Source: Pseudo-nitzschia pungens (Eukaryota > Bacillariophyta > Bacillariophyceae > Bacillariales > Bacillariaceae). From it: 64,000 nucleotides of DNA. The position numbers and the translations under genes were made by a program. Position 1 is the first letter of the stretch. Every line of letters starts with the position of its first letter. The stretch covers positions 2,170,001 through 2,234,000 of the forward strand of contig CM074769.1 in NCBI GenBank assembly GCA_037355855.1, in the 5' to 3' direction. The notes beneath the pieces were generated by a model. That model was not told where the DNA came from. It searched no databases and worked only from the letters and a program-made list of their open reading frames with translations. Below, one piece after another: positions 38,229 through 49,286 of this stretch.

Positions 38229-40273
38229 GATCAGAAGGAAACCGAGTCTGTCGCACGGAAGAAAGAGTTGCCGGAGCTGATTTGGTGGAGACATTGGCAT
38301 GGCTCAAATCACTGACACTAGCATCATGACTGGAAGAGAATGCAATTGCAGCAACTCCAAGCCTCAATGCAGAGGCTGCATCTTCCCCACCACCGGCAGC
38401 AGGAACTGCAGTTGAGGAATCAGGAGAGGCCACAGGGAGGTCACCAGCCATGGCATTATGGGGAGGGTCAGGAACTGCAGGGGGAACTTCAGGAGGAATA
38501 CCAGGAGAGGCATCAGCCTTGGCCACATGGGTAGGATCACCTCCAGTAGGAACACCACCTGCAGGCGCTGAAGCCTGGACATCAGTGAGATTGGAAGTAC
38601 CGGTTGCTAAAGTATCCATGGATTGAGAATCATCAAATCCTCCACCACCACTGTCAGCACGGGCTTGGAGGTTAAAGTGCAAATCCAGATCAAAAGTGAG
38701 ATCGGGAGCAAGGTCAACTGACAAGTCATCATCAACAAGTTCCCAATCTCGTGCATCCCCATCACCAAAAAAGGGAAGAGAGTTATCCTGCATTGGATCT
38801 TCAGCAGGTGCAGTTTCCACAACACAATTGACTGCATCATCCCAATGGTAAGCTTCCATTTCAGTCAAGCACTCAGAAGAGAACCATTGTCGAACACAAG
38901 AACCATAATGAGCTTCCAGAAAAATAGGCAGGAAAGACAACATGGCCATTGCTTCAGCCTTGGTAGTGATGTTGTACAAAGCAAGGATCTCGCCTCGGTA
39001 TGAACTGGTATCAACAGAAAGAAAAAGAGGCCATGACCAATTGTCACGGGTTCTGATACCCAGAAGCACACTGCGCAGTGTCTTCAAACCCAGCCCTTGG
39101 CCCAAGTCAACTGGAAGATCAAGATCAACTACCCCCAGAACAGGAGCAGTTTCATGGCTCTCAATAAATTTGGCTTGGCGGTGCTTAGCCTGGCGAACAG
39201 TCTTGAGCTTAGAGGGGGGAAGAGGTCTGTCAGAAGGATTGGTAGCTGTCTCAATAAACTTGTAGAATTTACCATCAGGTAAAGAGGCAATGTCTGAAGG
39301 TTTGCAACGGTTGAACTGGGCTTTGAGGAGCTTAACAGTTTGGGCGCGCTTTGTTGCATCACATAAAACATGTGCAGCCAGAACCGGATTGGGATCAGGA
39401 GTTCTGGAGTTGTCAAGGCTGATATTCTTCCTGATAACAGCAATAGGACACGCCTGAAACCTGGGATGAGTTTGAAGCAATTCGTTGTAGTGGTCAAGAT
39501 CAAAACTCTGCATGTAAGATCCAAGGAGAAAGCCACATGTGACAATAACTGGGGCCTGTATGTGGTCATATTTCAGGTCCATATCACGGTCTCTGAGCCT
39601 CTGGAGCAATTGTGCTGAAAAGAGTTTCTCCAGGGAAGCACTGTGGCCCACAAAGAAGCGTAGATGAGGAGCAGTTCTACTGCGAAGCCAGAGCTGAGCA
39701 ACATACAATTCCAAGGTCTTCCTGTCAGGAAGTGTCGTCCAAAACTTGGTAACAGGCTTGGCCTTGGGGTTGAGCCTGGCTCTTGAGGGAAAAACATACA
39801 ACACCAGGCGCTTGTCAACAGTCCATAGAAGATCCAAAGCTTCCTTGAGAGACTTGAGCAGCTCATCATAGAGTTCCCCAGGGCGTTGTGACATCAACCT
39901 TGGAAGGGACAGAGTGACATAAGAACTATGAGAACACTTGGTGCCAGCAGTGACATCCACTGGAGCTCTAGAATCACTGGAGCAAACCCCTCGGCGTTGG
40001 AGGAAATGCCCAGCAGAGGAGGACAAGACAGTAGCATCACCACCACCAGGAAGAAAGGACACTGATTTGGAAGTGGAAGCATCATCAACTGCAGTTGGCG
40101 CAGGTGTAGGAGGTCGCTTCTTGAAATGCCAGTGGGAGCCAAGCACCTGATTGGCTGCCAACCAAACTCTTCCTTCAGTGCTGGGCAAAAGGTTACCTTC
40201 ACAATACAGGTCATCAAAACACTCAGGAGACATCTTGGCCAAACCAATAAGACATCTCTTCAGAGCATGGCCT
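38221..40273 (-). pseudogene. LINE ORF1, C-terminal part separated by insertion (copy C)
   Basis: The C-terminal two thirds of ORF1, in frame to its stop. It is severed from its N-terminus (42451-43373) by the insertion at 40274-42450. The 18 bases at 40256-40273 are the left copy of the target duplication. An open frame runs slightly past the boundary to 40293 using inserted DNA, which is accidental. Confidence 0.93.
40256..40273 (+). repeat. 18-bp target-site duplication (left copy)
   Basis: CTCTTCAGAGCATGGCCT here and at 42451-42468. The site occurs once in the uninterrupted ORF1 of copy B (near 29522). Two more bases (AT) could belong to the duplication or to the tail. Confidence 0.95.
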
Positions 40274-40817
40274 ACAATTTGCGCGAAGCGCATTTTGTCC
40301 GACGTTCCGATGTTCCAGTACTAAAAATACGTAGATTTCTACACAACTTTACCATGCGATATCTCGCTCCCTTATACACCCCCAATCACAACCCCAGGAC
40401 CTACATGTATTAACCAAGACCTGCGCTCTTCGTTTCTGCTATCGGTTCAGTTGCTGGATGCTTCGTTTGGTTGCTTTGGTTGCCAATTCACCACTCGGCC
40501 GATCGAGCAGCAGCAGCAGCAGCAAACCGACACATAATTTTCTACAGCACTTCCAGTACAGATTCTACCGTACAGCAAAACCGACAACAACGTTGTATTT
40601 CTGCTTCGATCTGTTTCCCAGCTCCATTCCAAGGCCCTTAAGTATATCTTATACTTAATGTTCTACACTGTTTCCAAGCTGCTCAAGTGATTCTCACTTA
40701 ATGTTCTACATTCTTCGAAGTTCCTTGCTGAGTCCTCTTAAGTCTTTTCAAGTCGAAGTTCACGAACAGCCCCTTCCACTGTAGGAATCTTTTTTTTTTA
40801 AAAAAAAAAGAAATTCT

Positions 40818-41780
40818 GTCATCTGTTTTCAAGTCCATTGCCCTGCTGGACCCTAAGTGTTTTCACTTATGGTCCTACTGTTTCTTGACCCAAGCCCCAA
40901 AGCCGCTAAGTACAGTTTGCTTAAGGCTCCACCACCTACATAACCCTCTCAGGTGTACTGTATAAATGTCATCTGTTTCCAAGTCTACTGCCCTGATGGA
41001 CCCTAAGTGTTTTCGCTTATGGTCCTACTGTTTCCTGACCCAAGCCCTAAAGCCACTAAGTACAGTTTGCTTAAGGCTCCCCTACCTACATATACCTCTC
41101 AGATGCATTCTTCAACTGTCATCTGTTTTCAAGTCTACTGCCCTGATGGACCCTAAGTGTTTTCGCTTATGGTCCTACTGTTTCCTGACCCAAGCCCTAA
41201 AGCCACTAAGTACAGTTTGCTTAAGGCTCCCCTACCTACATATACCTCTCAGATGCATTCTTCAACTGTCATCTGTTTTCAAGTCTACTGCCCTGATGGA
41301 CCATAAGTGTTTTCGCTTATGGTCCTACTGTTTCCTTACCCAAGCCCCAAAGCCGCTAAGTACAGCTTGCTTAAGGCTCTCCTACCTACATATACCTCTC
41401 AGATGCACACTTCAACTGTCATCTGTTTTCAAGTCTACTGCCCTGCTGGACCATAAGTGTTCTCACTTAAGGTCCTACTATTTCCTGACCCAAGCCCCAA
41501 AGCCGCTAAGTACAGCTTGCTTAAGGCTCTCCTACCTACATAACCCTCTCAGATGCACACTTCAACTGTCATCTGTTTTCAAGTCTACTGCCCTGATAGT
41601 CCATAATTGTTTTTGATTATGGACCTACTGTTTTTATGACCCAAGCCCCAAAGCTGCTAAGTACATGTTACTTAACGCACCACCACCTACATATACCCCT
41701 CCAGTTCACAGTACAGCAGAGACCTGTTTTCAAGCCTACAGCCCTGATGGTCCATAAGTGTTTTCACTTAAAGGCCCTGT
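40818..41780 (+). repeat. Tandem array of 150-bp monomers
   Basis: Units start at 40818, 40968, 41118, 41268, 41418 and 41568 with GTCATCTGTTT, exactly 150 bp apart, plus a partial seventh near 41719. Each contains CCTAAGTGTTTTCGCTTATG and CTAAGTACAG words. Similar words appear in the LINE 5' regions. Probably a promoter array. Confidence 0.92.
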
Positions 41781-42375
41781 TTCCAAGCTACTACAGGAGA
41801 GCAAGTTCAAGTTCGAACAGAAGGCCACGAATTTGAATTTGGTAGTAGGCTCCACCGCCTCTACGTGTTTCCGGCTACTACTAAGTTCGAACAGGAGGAC
41901 AGCTGTTCTGAATTTGGTAGTAGGCACTGTACTTTATGTACCATACAGTGGTAAGGAATGTGGTTCGGGATGTGTTTGGGGATGACTACTCGCATTACTG
42001 GTGATGCTGCAATCCAGCATTCAGAGAGGAGTTTTGCTTTTGTACGCTGACCACTAGCATTACAGATACCATGTATCTAGTCAGGGTTTTGCTTGTGTCA
42101 GCTGACCACTAGCATTACGGATGCTGCACACCAGCATTGGAGGGACAGTTTTGCTTGTGTTTTTCCCTTTCACGTTCTTGTTACCCCGTTTCCTGTACGC
42201 TTTGCAACAGCAGTGTCTGTTGTGCTCTGGACTGGTTCGTTTTTTTTCCTGTTTCTTACCAAGGTTCGTTTGCAAAATAGCCGTCCTTACAACCTGGGGC
42301 CTATTCCCCATGGTTGAGGCGGCGCGTCGTTCTACAACTTGGGGCCTAACCTCTCTTCGATTGAGGCGACGATAA

Positions 42376-42417
42376 AGTCTGGTTACAGACTGAGTAGCTT
42401 TTAACCACCTTCGGTGG
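42376..42417 (+). other. Two conserved 3' hairpins of the non-autonomous element
   Basis: AGTCTG-GTTA-CAGACT at 42376-42391 and CCACC-TTC-GGTGG at 42405-42417. The second differs from the LINE version TCACC/GGTGA by a compensatory pair at the stem base. Confidence 0.75.
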
Positions 42418-42450
42418 ATTTTCCTACTTAAATAAGTATATTATTATTAT

Positions 42451-42468
42451 CTCTTCAGAGCATGGCCT
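42451..42468 (+). repeat. 18-bp target-site duplication (right copy)
   Basis: Identical to 40256-40273 and directly follows the (TTA)n tail of the inserted element. Confidence 0.95.
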
Positions 42469-43373
42469 GAAGGTTGCTTGGTCCAGTCTGCAGAGGCTTG
42501 AAAGCAGAGAGTAGCAAGGGAAACCAGGGACTCCACAGAAGCAGTTCTCCACTCAGGGTTGTCAGGAAAAGCTTGAGCATATGCTGGAGGGATGGCAGAC
42601 TGACAGACATCATGGATGGATTTCTTGTCATTCCCATCTTTCTTGCTGAAGAAGTGAGTGGGACTAGGACACCCAGTCCATAGCCGGGATCCTGCTGGAG
42701 TTTTACAAAGAGTGTGGATAGGGGTGGGAATGGAAGCACGACCAGTAAAAGGCCCCTTACCGTAGAAGCACCAGAGGAAGGAATCTGAGTGAGCTTTGTT
42801 GGCAGCAGCCAGGGCTTTCTTGCGCAGGGCATGTCGCTCTGCAGACGGTGTGTCAGAAAGAAATGCAAGAGTAGCTTGTTTCAGACTAGACTTGGAAGGA
42901 GAGACCTTGGAAGGAGGGTGCTTAGAGTCTGAGTGCTCAGAGCCTGGCTGGCCATCCCTAGACGTCGCACTGTTGGACTTTCCACTGTTGGGCGTCCCAC
43001 TGTTGGACGTCCCACTGTTGGAATTTCCACTGTTGGACTTCCCACTGTTGGACTTCCCACTGTCAGACGTCCCAATGTCGGACTGCCCACTGCCTGAATG
43101 CCCTGTGTCTGAATGCCCAGTGCCTGACTGCTCAGTGCTCATATCAACATCATCTAGTGCACCAGTAGACACAGCAGAAGTGAAGGACATATCATCATCA
43201 GAAGGGAGTGAATCCCTAGCTGTACGGGGAGAGGGAGGGGGAGAGGGAGTAGCCTGAAGAACGGAGCCAGCAGGTAGTCGGCGGGAAGGGGTCCCCGTAA
43301 AGGCGCGTTTGTTTGAAGGAGTGTTAGCCAAGGTAGACCTTTTTCGCCTGGAAGCTGGCGGGGGGGGAGGCAT
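42451..43373 (-). pseudogene. LINE ORF1, N-terminal part separated by insertion (copy C)
   Basis: Starts at the ATG at 43371-43373, the same start as copy B. It includes the Ser-Gly repeat, whose 15-bp units differ in order and sequence from copy B. It ends at the nested insertion. An upstream extension of the frame to 43574 is 5' untranslated sequence. Confidence 0.93.
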
Positions 43374-45170
43374 GGTGGGGCTAGGATCGTCTGAATAGGC
43401 GTGTTGGCTCGGGCGCTGGTAGGCTGTCAGTGTTAACCTGTATGGATATATACAGATGGGGGTATCCTGGAAGCAGGGTACAGCAGCAACAACAAGGGTA
43501 ACCTTGGTCTGGACAAGGAAAAGGTCCCTGGGGATCCAAAAAATATACTGGAGCACACCCACAAAAGTCACCAACGAGCAAAATTTGTCTCACACTTGAA
43601 GCACAAAAACTCTGCGCGCGGAACTCTGCAAATCGTGTAGGCTTGTACTCGTACTGTACTCCTAGCTTGAAAATTGTGCAAGTTTGAACAATTTTTCAAC
43701 TACTGCAAATCGTGTAGACTGAAGTCGTAGTACTTGTAGCTTGAAAATTGTGCAAATTTGAACAATTTTGTGCTCGTAATAACACTGCAAATTCGAATCG
43801 GATACGATTCGAATTGGAATACAGCAGCCCACCGGGAAGCTAGTGGCTTGAAAACAGGGGCTTTAGTAGGAACACTTAGGGACCGGGGGATATCAATGGC
43901 AGGGCACACTTAAAAGGCTCAGGAGGGAACTTGAAGTTCAAACTCGCGAGTACTTATAAGTGGAAACAGTATCCAGGGGCAATTGGCTTGAAAACAGGGA
44001 CCTTGAGCGAGACACTTAGGGACCAGGGAAGCTTCTTGCTTGAAAACAGGGGCTGTAGTAGGAACACTTAGGGACCGGGGGAAATCAATGACAGGGCACA
44101 CTTAAAAGGCTCAGGAGGGAACTTGAAGTTCAAACTCGCGAGTACTTATAAGTGGAATCAGTATCCAGGGGCAATTGGCTTGAAAACAGGTACCTTGAGC
44201 GAGACACTTAGGGATCAGAGAAGCTGCTTGCTTGAAAACAGGGGCTTTAATAGATAGATCTAGGGACCAGGGGGAGGCTTGTGTCTTGAAAACAGTGTCG
44301 AACTTGAAGTTCAAGTTGGGGTTGCTTAATAGCGAAAACACTTAGGGAGCAGGGAACTCGCGAGCACTTAGGGACCAGGAGAATTGTAGTCTTGAAAACA
44401 AGGGGCGGTAGTAGCTGTAGTCTTGGAAACAAGAGTACACTAAGTAGTAGGTACTTAGGGATCGGTTGGTCTTGGCTCGAAAACAGATGTAGTAGGGGGA
44501 GCCTTAAGCGAAAACACTTAGGGACTGGGGGGCTTGGCTAGGAAACAGGGTAGCTCTTAAGTGATTGACACTAGTAAGAGCAGGGGGCAATTGGCTTGAA
44601 AATAAAGGGGAACTGGAAGATATGCTTGCGCGAACTTGCAGATACTTAGGGATCAGCGAGTAGGAACCTTCTAGAAGGGGGGTGTATATGTGTTCGATCT
44701 TGAAGAATGTAGAACGTTAAGTAGGTTCGACCTTGAAGAATGTAGAACGTTAAGTGGGTATCACTTATGGGGCTTGGAAGACTGTATAGCGTTAAATAAA
44801 AATATGGCTTGAAAACAGATCAAAAAACAAACCGAGCTCGGAGACAAAGCGGAACTGAAGCAGAGCTGCTGTAGAATTAGTACTGCAATTGCTGTAGAAA
44901 ATTATGTGTTGTTTTAGCTTGCCGAAGCCTGTTGCTGCCGATCGACCGACACGGAAACAAGCAACCAAAGCAACCAAAGGGAGCAAGGAGCAGCCAAACA
45001 AACAGCAGAATCAGATAGGGGAGATCTCTGTTAATAGGTGTAGTGCTTGGTTTTGTTGTAGGAGCTTTAGAAGTGAGTGAGATATCAAAGGGGAAAGTTG
45101 TGTAGAAATCTACGTGTTTTAAGTACTGGAACATCGGAACGTCGGACAAAATCGCGCGTCGCAAAATTGT
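43374..45170 (-). repeat. LINE 5' region with 192-bp monomers (copy C)
   Basis: A unit beginning GCTTGAAAACAGGGGCT recurs at 43846 and 44038, a period of 192 bp, followed by more degenerate copies. The 5' terminus at 45170 meets the LTR element at 45171. The 30-bp palindrome-rich segment at 44700-44760 has a duplicated GAAGAATGTAGAACGTTAAG word. No coding sequence. Confidence 0.8.
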
Positions 45171-45961
45171 GTGGAGCTGATTTGAAAACCGGTGGATTTG
45201 AAAGTGATTGCTCTTGGTAGGCATAAAAACACCTCCTGTAATAGGAGTTAGGTAGGTGAAAAGCCGAGCGTTGGATGTGTTGCTTGCCGTATCTGCGATT
45301 GTATGTGTTCAAAAGCAGAGAGGGGACGCATTGTTAGTTTCAGTTTGAGTCGAAAAATTCATGTTCGATTTGCCGTATACTTTGTCCGGTCTTTGGTTTT
45401 GGGAGTTATTTTCAGCAGTCTACTGGAGTTTAGAATTTTGTACCTCCAGAGCACCTCTGTGGGTGTAGAATATGGATTTCGTGGGATTACTCCGGTTATT
45501 TCTGGAGCTCCCTGCGGACTATTTGCTTGTCCGGAACAAGGTTGGCCTTGTTGTTGCTGCTGTACCCTTTTATTTTGTTTTGCGTCTGTACCCTTATCGA
45601 TCGATATACGATTCGATTGTTTGATTCTTTTGGCATAAGCGTCTGTACCCGTGCAATTGGTTCGCGTCCGAACCTTTTGCTGTTATTTGTATTTGCCATC
45701 TTTGAATCTTTTATTTTGGTTTATTATGTGGTTGATTGTTGTTGCCGTCACTGTGGATCGGTCTGAGCGCTTTGATTTTTGTTCGAACATTTTGTTTTGG
45801 TGCAACAGGGCTCATCTCTGTAGGTTCCTTCCCCTCTTTTCTTGGGAGTTCTCCTCCATGCGTCTTCCCAGTCAGCAGGGCTGAGCTGGCATTCAGTTCC
45901 TGGGGAGCTGAAGGCACGGTGCTGGATACTGTGATCCTTATATTGTTTTTTGTTCGAGTGG

Positions 45962-47044
45962 CTATGGTAGCCATTGGAGACTGCCATCGAAGTTTCTCTC
46001 GACGCGTCCTCCATGCTGCATGCAATAGGATTCAATCGCTTGTTTTACGTGTTGTTTTACGTGGGCTTGGAGCGATTCCGTTGGTAGTGTGGAAGCAGCA
46101 GTGCTGCCATTTTCGTTGCTAGGAGCCGTAGCAGTGCTGTTGTTGCTGCCACTGCTCTTATTTCTTTTGGAATATCTGTTCTTTGGACATTCGGACCAAT
46201 CATGATTGTGTCCTGGGATCCTGCAGGGATTGTTATATTTTCTTTTGCCACCGGATGGCTCCTGCTCTGTCTCTTCTTCTTCGGATTCAGCGTCGCTGTC
46301 ACTGTTCGAATCAGAATTAAAGCTGTTGCTGTCGGCGTCCGAATCAGAGCTATTACTTCGATCGTCCGTGTCGTAGGACTCCTGACGTCTTTTAGCTTGA
46401 CGCTCTAAGCAGCTCATATGGTCCACGATGAATTGTACAGTGGTATCTTCTTGTATTCCTTGGTGGATTAGACCGTAGCTGTTGATCCATTTGCTTGAGA
46501 AGGTGGGCAGCAGAATGGTCTTGGCTTCTTTTGGTGATAGGTCAGTTCCATGTCCTTGAAGTCTTTTAGTGTACTTGAAGAGGATTTGCATTCGGTCCGC
46601 GTGGTCCTTGCATGAGATGTTGCTTGGTTTCTTGCATTCGGAGCTTCGGAGATAAGTGTGCATGATGTCTTTCGCATCTGTAGCATTGCAGTAGTCTTGC
46701 GTGATAAAGTCATTAATTGCTTGCTTGTATCCATTGAGCGTTCGTGGATATTTACGTTGGTTGCTTGTTAAGTCTGTCCATTTTGTTTGGGCGTCGACGG
46801 AAAGACAACGATTGAAGTGAGGGATGTATTCGTTGATTGGTAGTCCTAGAAGTTTAGCAGCGTTTGTAAAGGCTTCTTCAACAAATAGGAATTCTTCTAG
46901 ACCTCCTTTGTTGGTGAATAGAGGGATCTTCATGCTGTCTTGTCGTCCATTGGCATGTGTGATGGAGAGCTTGGTGAGCTTTGGCTTGCTCCTCTTGAAT
47001 GAAGGGATGTAACTGATTGGAGGATCTCTATAAAGTCCTGCCAT
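45962..47044 (-). CDS. gag: Gag of the truncated LTR element
   Basis: 360 residues from ATG. The N-terminal region (KIPLFTNKGGLEEFLFVEEAF) and a central helical domain (CKDHADRMQILFKYTKRLQG ... TTVQFIVDHMSCLERQAKR) match the retrotransposon Gag capsid type. A Ser/Asp/Asn-rich acidic linker follows. The C-terminal knuckle CRIPGHNHDWSECPKNR is a Cys-His module spaced CxxPGHxHxWxxC, a variant of CCHC. The frame is intact. It should package element RNA, with enzymes supplied by an unknown autonomous partner. Confidence 0.85.
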   Translation of the reverse strand: MAGLYRDPPISYIPSFKRSKPKLTKLSITHANGRQDSMKIPLFTNKGGLEEFLFVEEAFTNAAKLLGLPINEYIPHFNRCLSVDAQTKWTDLTSNQRKYPRTLNGYKQAINDFITQDYCNATDAKDIMHTYLRSSECKKPSNISCKDHADRMQILFKYTKRLQGHGTDLSPKEAKTILLPTFSSKWINSYGLIHQGIQEDTTVQFIVDHMSCLERQAKRRQESYDTDDRSNSSDSDADSNSFNSDSNSDSDAESEEEETEQEPSGGKRKYNNPCRIPGHNHDWSECPKNRYSKRNKSSGSNNSTATAPSNENGSTAASTLPTESLQAHVKQHVKQAIESYCMQHGGRVERNFDGSLQWLP

Positions 47045-47372
47045 GGTTCTTGATTTGTAATGTTTGATCGATTCGTTGTGTTCGATCGATTCGTATATTT
47101 GAATTGCTTGTGGAGCGTTCGATCGTTTCGATCGGTTGTAGATTTTGATCGGCGTTTGTAGTTCTTGCTTCGACCGGTTCTTTCGGAGATTGCGATCGAT
47201 CGTTGTTTCGAAGTTCTTGCTTTGATCGGTTTGGCCGTTCTTTCTCGTTGATCCGATTGTAGGATTCTACTTGTCAGGGTATCGATGTATCCCTGTTGTT
47301 TAGGATAAAGGATGTTTTTGGATTCAGTACTGAGTTTACTCTGTTCTACTTTCAAGCGGACAGTAATTACTG
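47045..47372 (-). other. Leader between 5' LTR and gag
   Basis: Rich in GATCGATC-like words. Its LTR-proximal end is the 12-bp palindrome CAGTAATTACTG (47361-47372), which also follows the 5' LTR of the intact element at 60292. It may be the primer-binding site, but I cannot match it to a tRNA. Confidence 0.6.
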
Positions 47373-47722
47373 TGTAACACTCTAGGGTAGAATTAGATGG
47401 AGTGGTACGCGATAGAGGTATTTTAAAGATGAATGATTAATAAATTGTGTGTTTACGAGAATGGTTGAATACTTTGCGAGATGGGAATGGTTATTCCTTG
47501 AGTATGGATGAACAATCGAATAATGATAACATTATTTGGCGGGCGTAATATCAATAATCGGCGAGTCCTGTTTATCTTGATATTTCAATATTTAACCAGT
47601 GTCCGTTGTATGTATATATATATACCAAACATACATACCTGAATACCATATATATTGGAGTACATGCGGGATTCAATAATCATTTAGAGCCCTCATAGAG
47701 TAACATACGGTAGCATGTTACA
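47373..47722 (-). repeat. 5' LTR of the truncated gag-only element (350 bp)
   Basis: Reads TGTAAC...GTTACA on the plus strand, with six-base inverted termini, and is in reverse orientation relative to 59953-60291. The leader and gag to the left identify it as the 5' LTR. Confidence 0.9.
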
Positions 47723-48690
47723 AAGACTTTACCTGCTAACAAAAGACAGCTATTACTCAGCATTCAAAGCCTTTATTAAACTCTACTGCAATGCAGAAGA
47801 TGCAAGAGATCTCATGCACATTTATCTATGAAGCGCGGCGTGCAAGAAGAAAGTGGAATCCACATGCAAAGATCACACTGATTGGCTCATGCTGGTCCTC
47901 ATGAAATACACTGCCAAACTACATGGATATGTGGTCAACTTGGACCACCTACAGAAGCTTACCATACTCCTCCACAGTTACCCCAATAGTTGGATCAAAG
48001 ACTACGTTCGAATCCACCTCGGCATTACAAGAGATACCACAGCACAATTCATTGTGGATCATGTGAGCAGTCTTGACGGACTCAGCAAGAAGCAGAAAAA
48101 CAAGAACAATGGGAGACATCCTAACAGTTTTAGCAGTTCAAACAACAACAGCAAGAAATGCCCTGGCAACCACAAAGGAAACCAGAACAAGAACAAAAAG
48201 AAGTCCATGTTACGGTCTAAGGTAGAATTAGATGGAGTAATACGGGATAGAGGTATTTTAAAGATGAAAGGTTAATAAATTGTGTTATGAAAGAGAATGG
48301 TTGAATACTTTACGAGATGGGAATGATTCCTTGAGTATGGAATGAATGATCGAACAATGATATAATTGTTCATCGGGCATAATATCAATAATCGGTGAGT
48401 CATGGAATCTTTGTTTGAATTGTATGTGTATTCTTGTACGTTGAATATTCAGTATATATACATGAATATCCTACATATTCTTGTGTATTGGAGCACATGC
48501 AGGATTCAATGAATCATTTAGAGCCTCTTGTAGGGGTTCCTACGTCAGCCCGTCACAGTCCAACCCCTGCAGAATCCCAGGCCATAATCATGATTGGTCC
48601 GAGTGTCCAAAAAACGAGTTTTCCAAGAACTACAAGCCAGCATTGCTTGACGTGTGTGTTCTTTCCTTTATACTAGCAGAGCTGACATAC
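47723..48690 (+). pseudogene. Older gag fragment, interrupted by a solo LTR
   Basis: A degenerate plus-strand gag related to the 45962 and 60489 genes: the central domain with CKDH and TTAQFIVDHVSSL-type motifs before the break, and the CRIPGHNHDWSECPKN knuckle after it. An in-frame stop occurs near 47829. Parts lie at 47723-48207 and 48563 to about 48690, separated by the LTR at 48208-48557. The start is missing, probably removed by the insertion of the minus-strand element on its left. Confidence 0.85.
48208..48557 (-). repeat. Solo LTR with GTCCA target duplication
   Basis: 350 bp of the same LTR family in reverse orientation, beginning TGTTACGG and ending CGTCACA. It is flanked by GTCCA at 48203-48207 and 48558-48562. 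No internal sequence remains, so it is the product of LTR-LTR recombination. It splits the older gag fragment just before its zinc knuckle. Confidence 0.93.
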
Positions 48691-49286
48691 TAGTTGTCAA
48701 ATGTCAAATTTTCCCAGGTGTATCTGAAATGCACAAGGGTCATACAGTAATCTTATCTTACTTAATTAAACGTACTAACCATAACTGTTACTGACACCCT
48801 GTAGATCCAGTACTGTAGTGTACGCGCTGTACACTGTATCACTGTACGCGATCACATCTTCCGTGCTACGCACTCGCTGCTGCAGGGCTGGGTACATGGT
48901 TCTAGTACAGATCGTACGTGTTGACCATACCCCACAGTTGTAGCATAGTTCCATAATATCGAGGTGAAATATCTTCATATGAACAACCACTACGGTATGA
49001 TTAGCAGTGTGATCACAATACTAGCATTCTTATTACTACTAGTAGTATTATTAGACAACAAGCCCTATTCAGTCTCAGCAAACAGATGATGGCCGGAGCA
49101 ATGATAGCATATGTTACTTGTATCTCTACTCATTAAAGAAACGTGTATTCTTGCATTAAAGCTGAACATTGAAGCTTTCCTGGTTTTCCTTGGTTACTTC
49201 CAATCTGTATTTCCATCCATAGATACTAGTAGCTTGAATTTCCCTGTTAATGTTATTGTATTTGCAAATCAATCGTGGTGTACATT
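48691..49286. other. Intergenic region downstream of the fusion gene
   Basis: No gene recognised. It holds A/T-rich sequence with several short TACTAGTAGTA-type runs near 49030. The part next to 49287 should be the 3' untranslated region of the minus-strand fusion gene. Confidence 0.5.

Larger units (their letters stand above)
40274..42450 (+). mobile_element. Non-autonomous LINE-derived element (full copy)
   Basis: 2177 bp with no plausible coding sequence. The 5' end (ACAATTTGCGCGAAGCGC...) is homologous to the LINE 5' terminus. The middle holds 150-bp tandem monomers (40818-41780). The 3' end has the same two hairpins as the LINE and a (TTA)n tail abutting the right target duplication. 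It therefore looks mobilised in trans by the LINE machinery, as RIME is by ingi; this is inferred from shared termini, the tail and the target duplication. A second copy starts at 63187. Confidence 0.9.
32335..45170 (-). mobile_element. LINE copy C, split by a nested insertion
   Basis: Same family and orientation as copy B. The 5' terminus is at 45170. ORF1 is broken at 40273/42451 by a plus-strand element, and ORF2 is intact. The 3' untranslated region is cut about 53 bp after the ORF2 stop, where it directly meets the 5' end of copy B at 32334/32335. The hairpins and tail are missing. Only scattered differences separate B and C, so both are young. Confidence 0.92.
45171..47722 (-). mobile_element. 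Gag-only LTR element, truncated at its 3' side
   Basis: From right to left: 5' LTR (47373-47722), leader, gag (47044-45962), and downstream non-coding sequence homologous to 61560-62350 of the intact copy. About 340 bp of the internal 3' part and the whole 3' LTR are missing, replaced by LINE copy C at 45170. There is no RT, integrase or protease, so it is non-autonomous. A TSD candidate AAGAC lies at 47723-47727; its partner is lost. Confidence 0.88.

Noticed and set aside
40966..41616. 216-codon frame with a repetitive protein
   Set aside because: It is the 150-bp monomer array read in one frame; the unit length is divisible by three, so the frame stays open by chance.
40818..41780. CRISPR-like regular repeats
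   Set aside because: The units are 150 bp with no distinct spacers, inside a retroelement of a eukaryotic genome.
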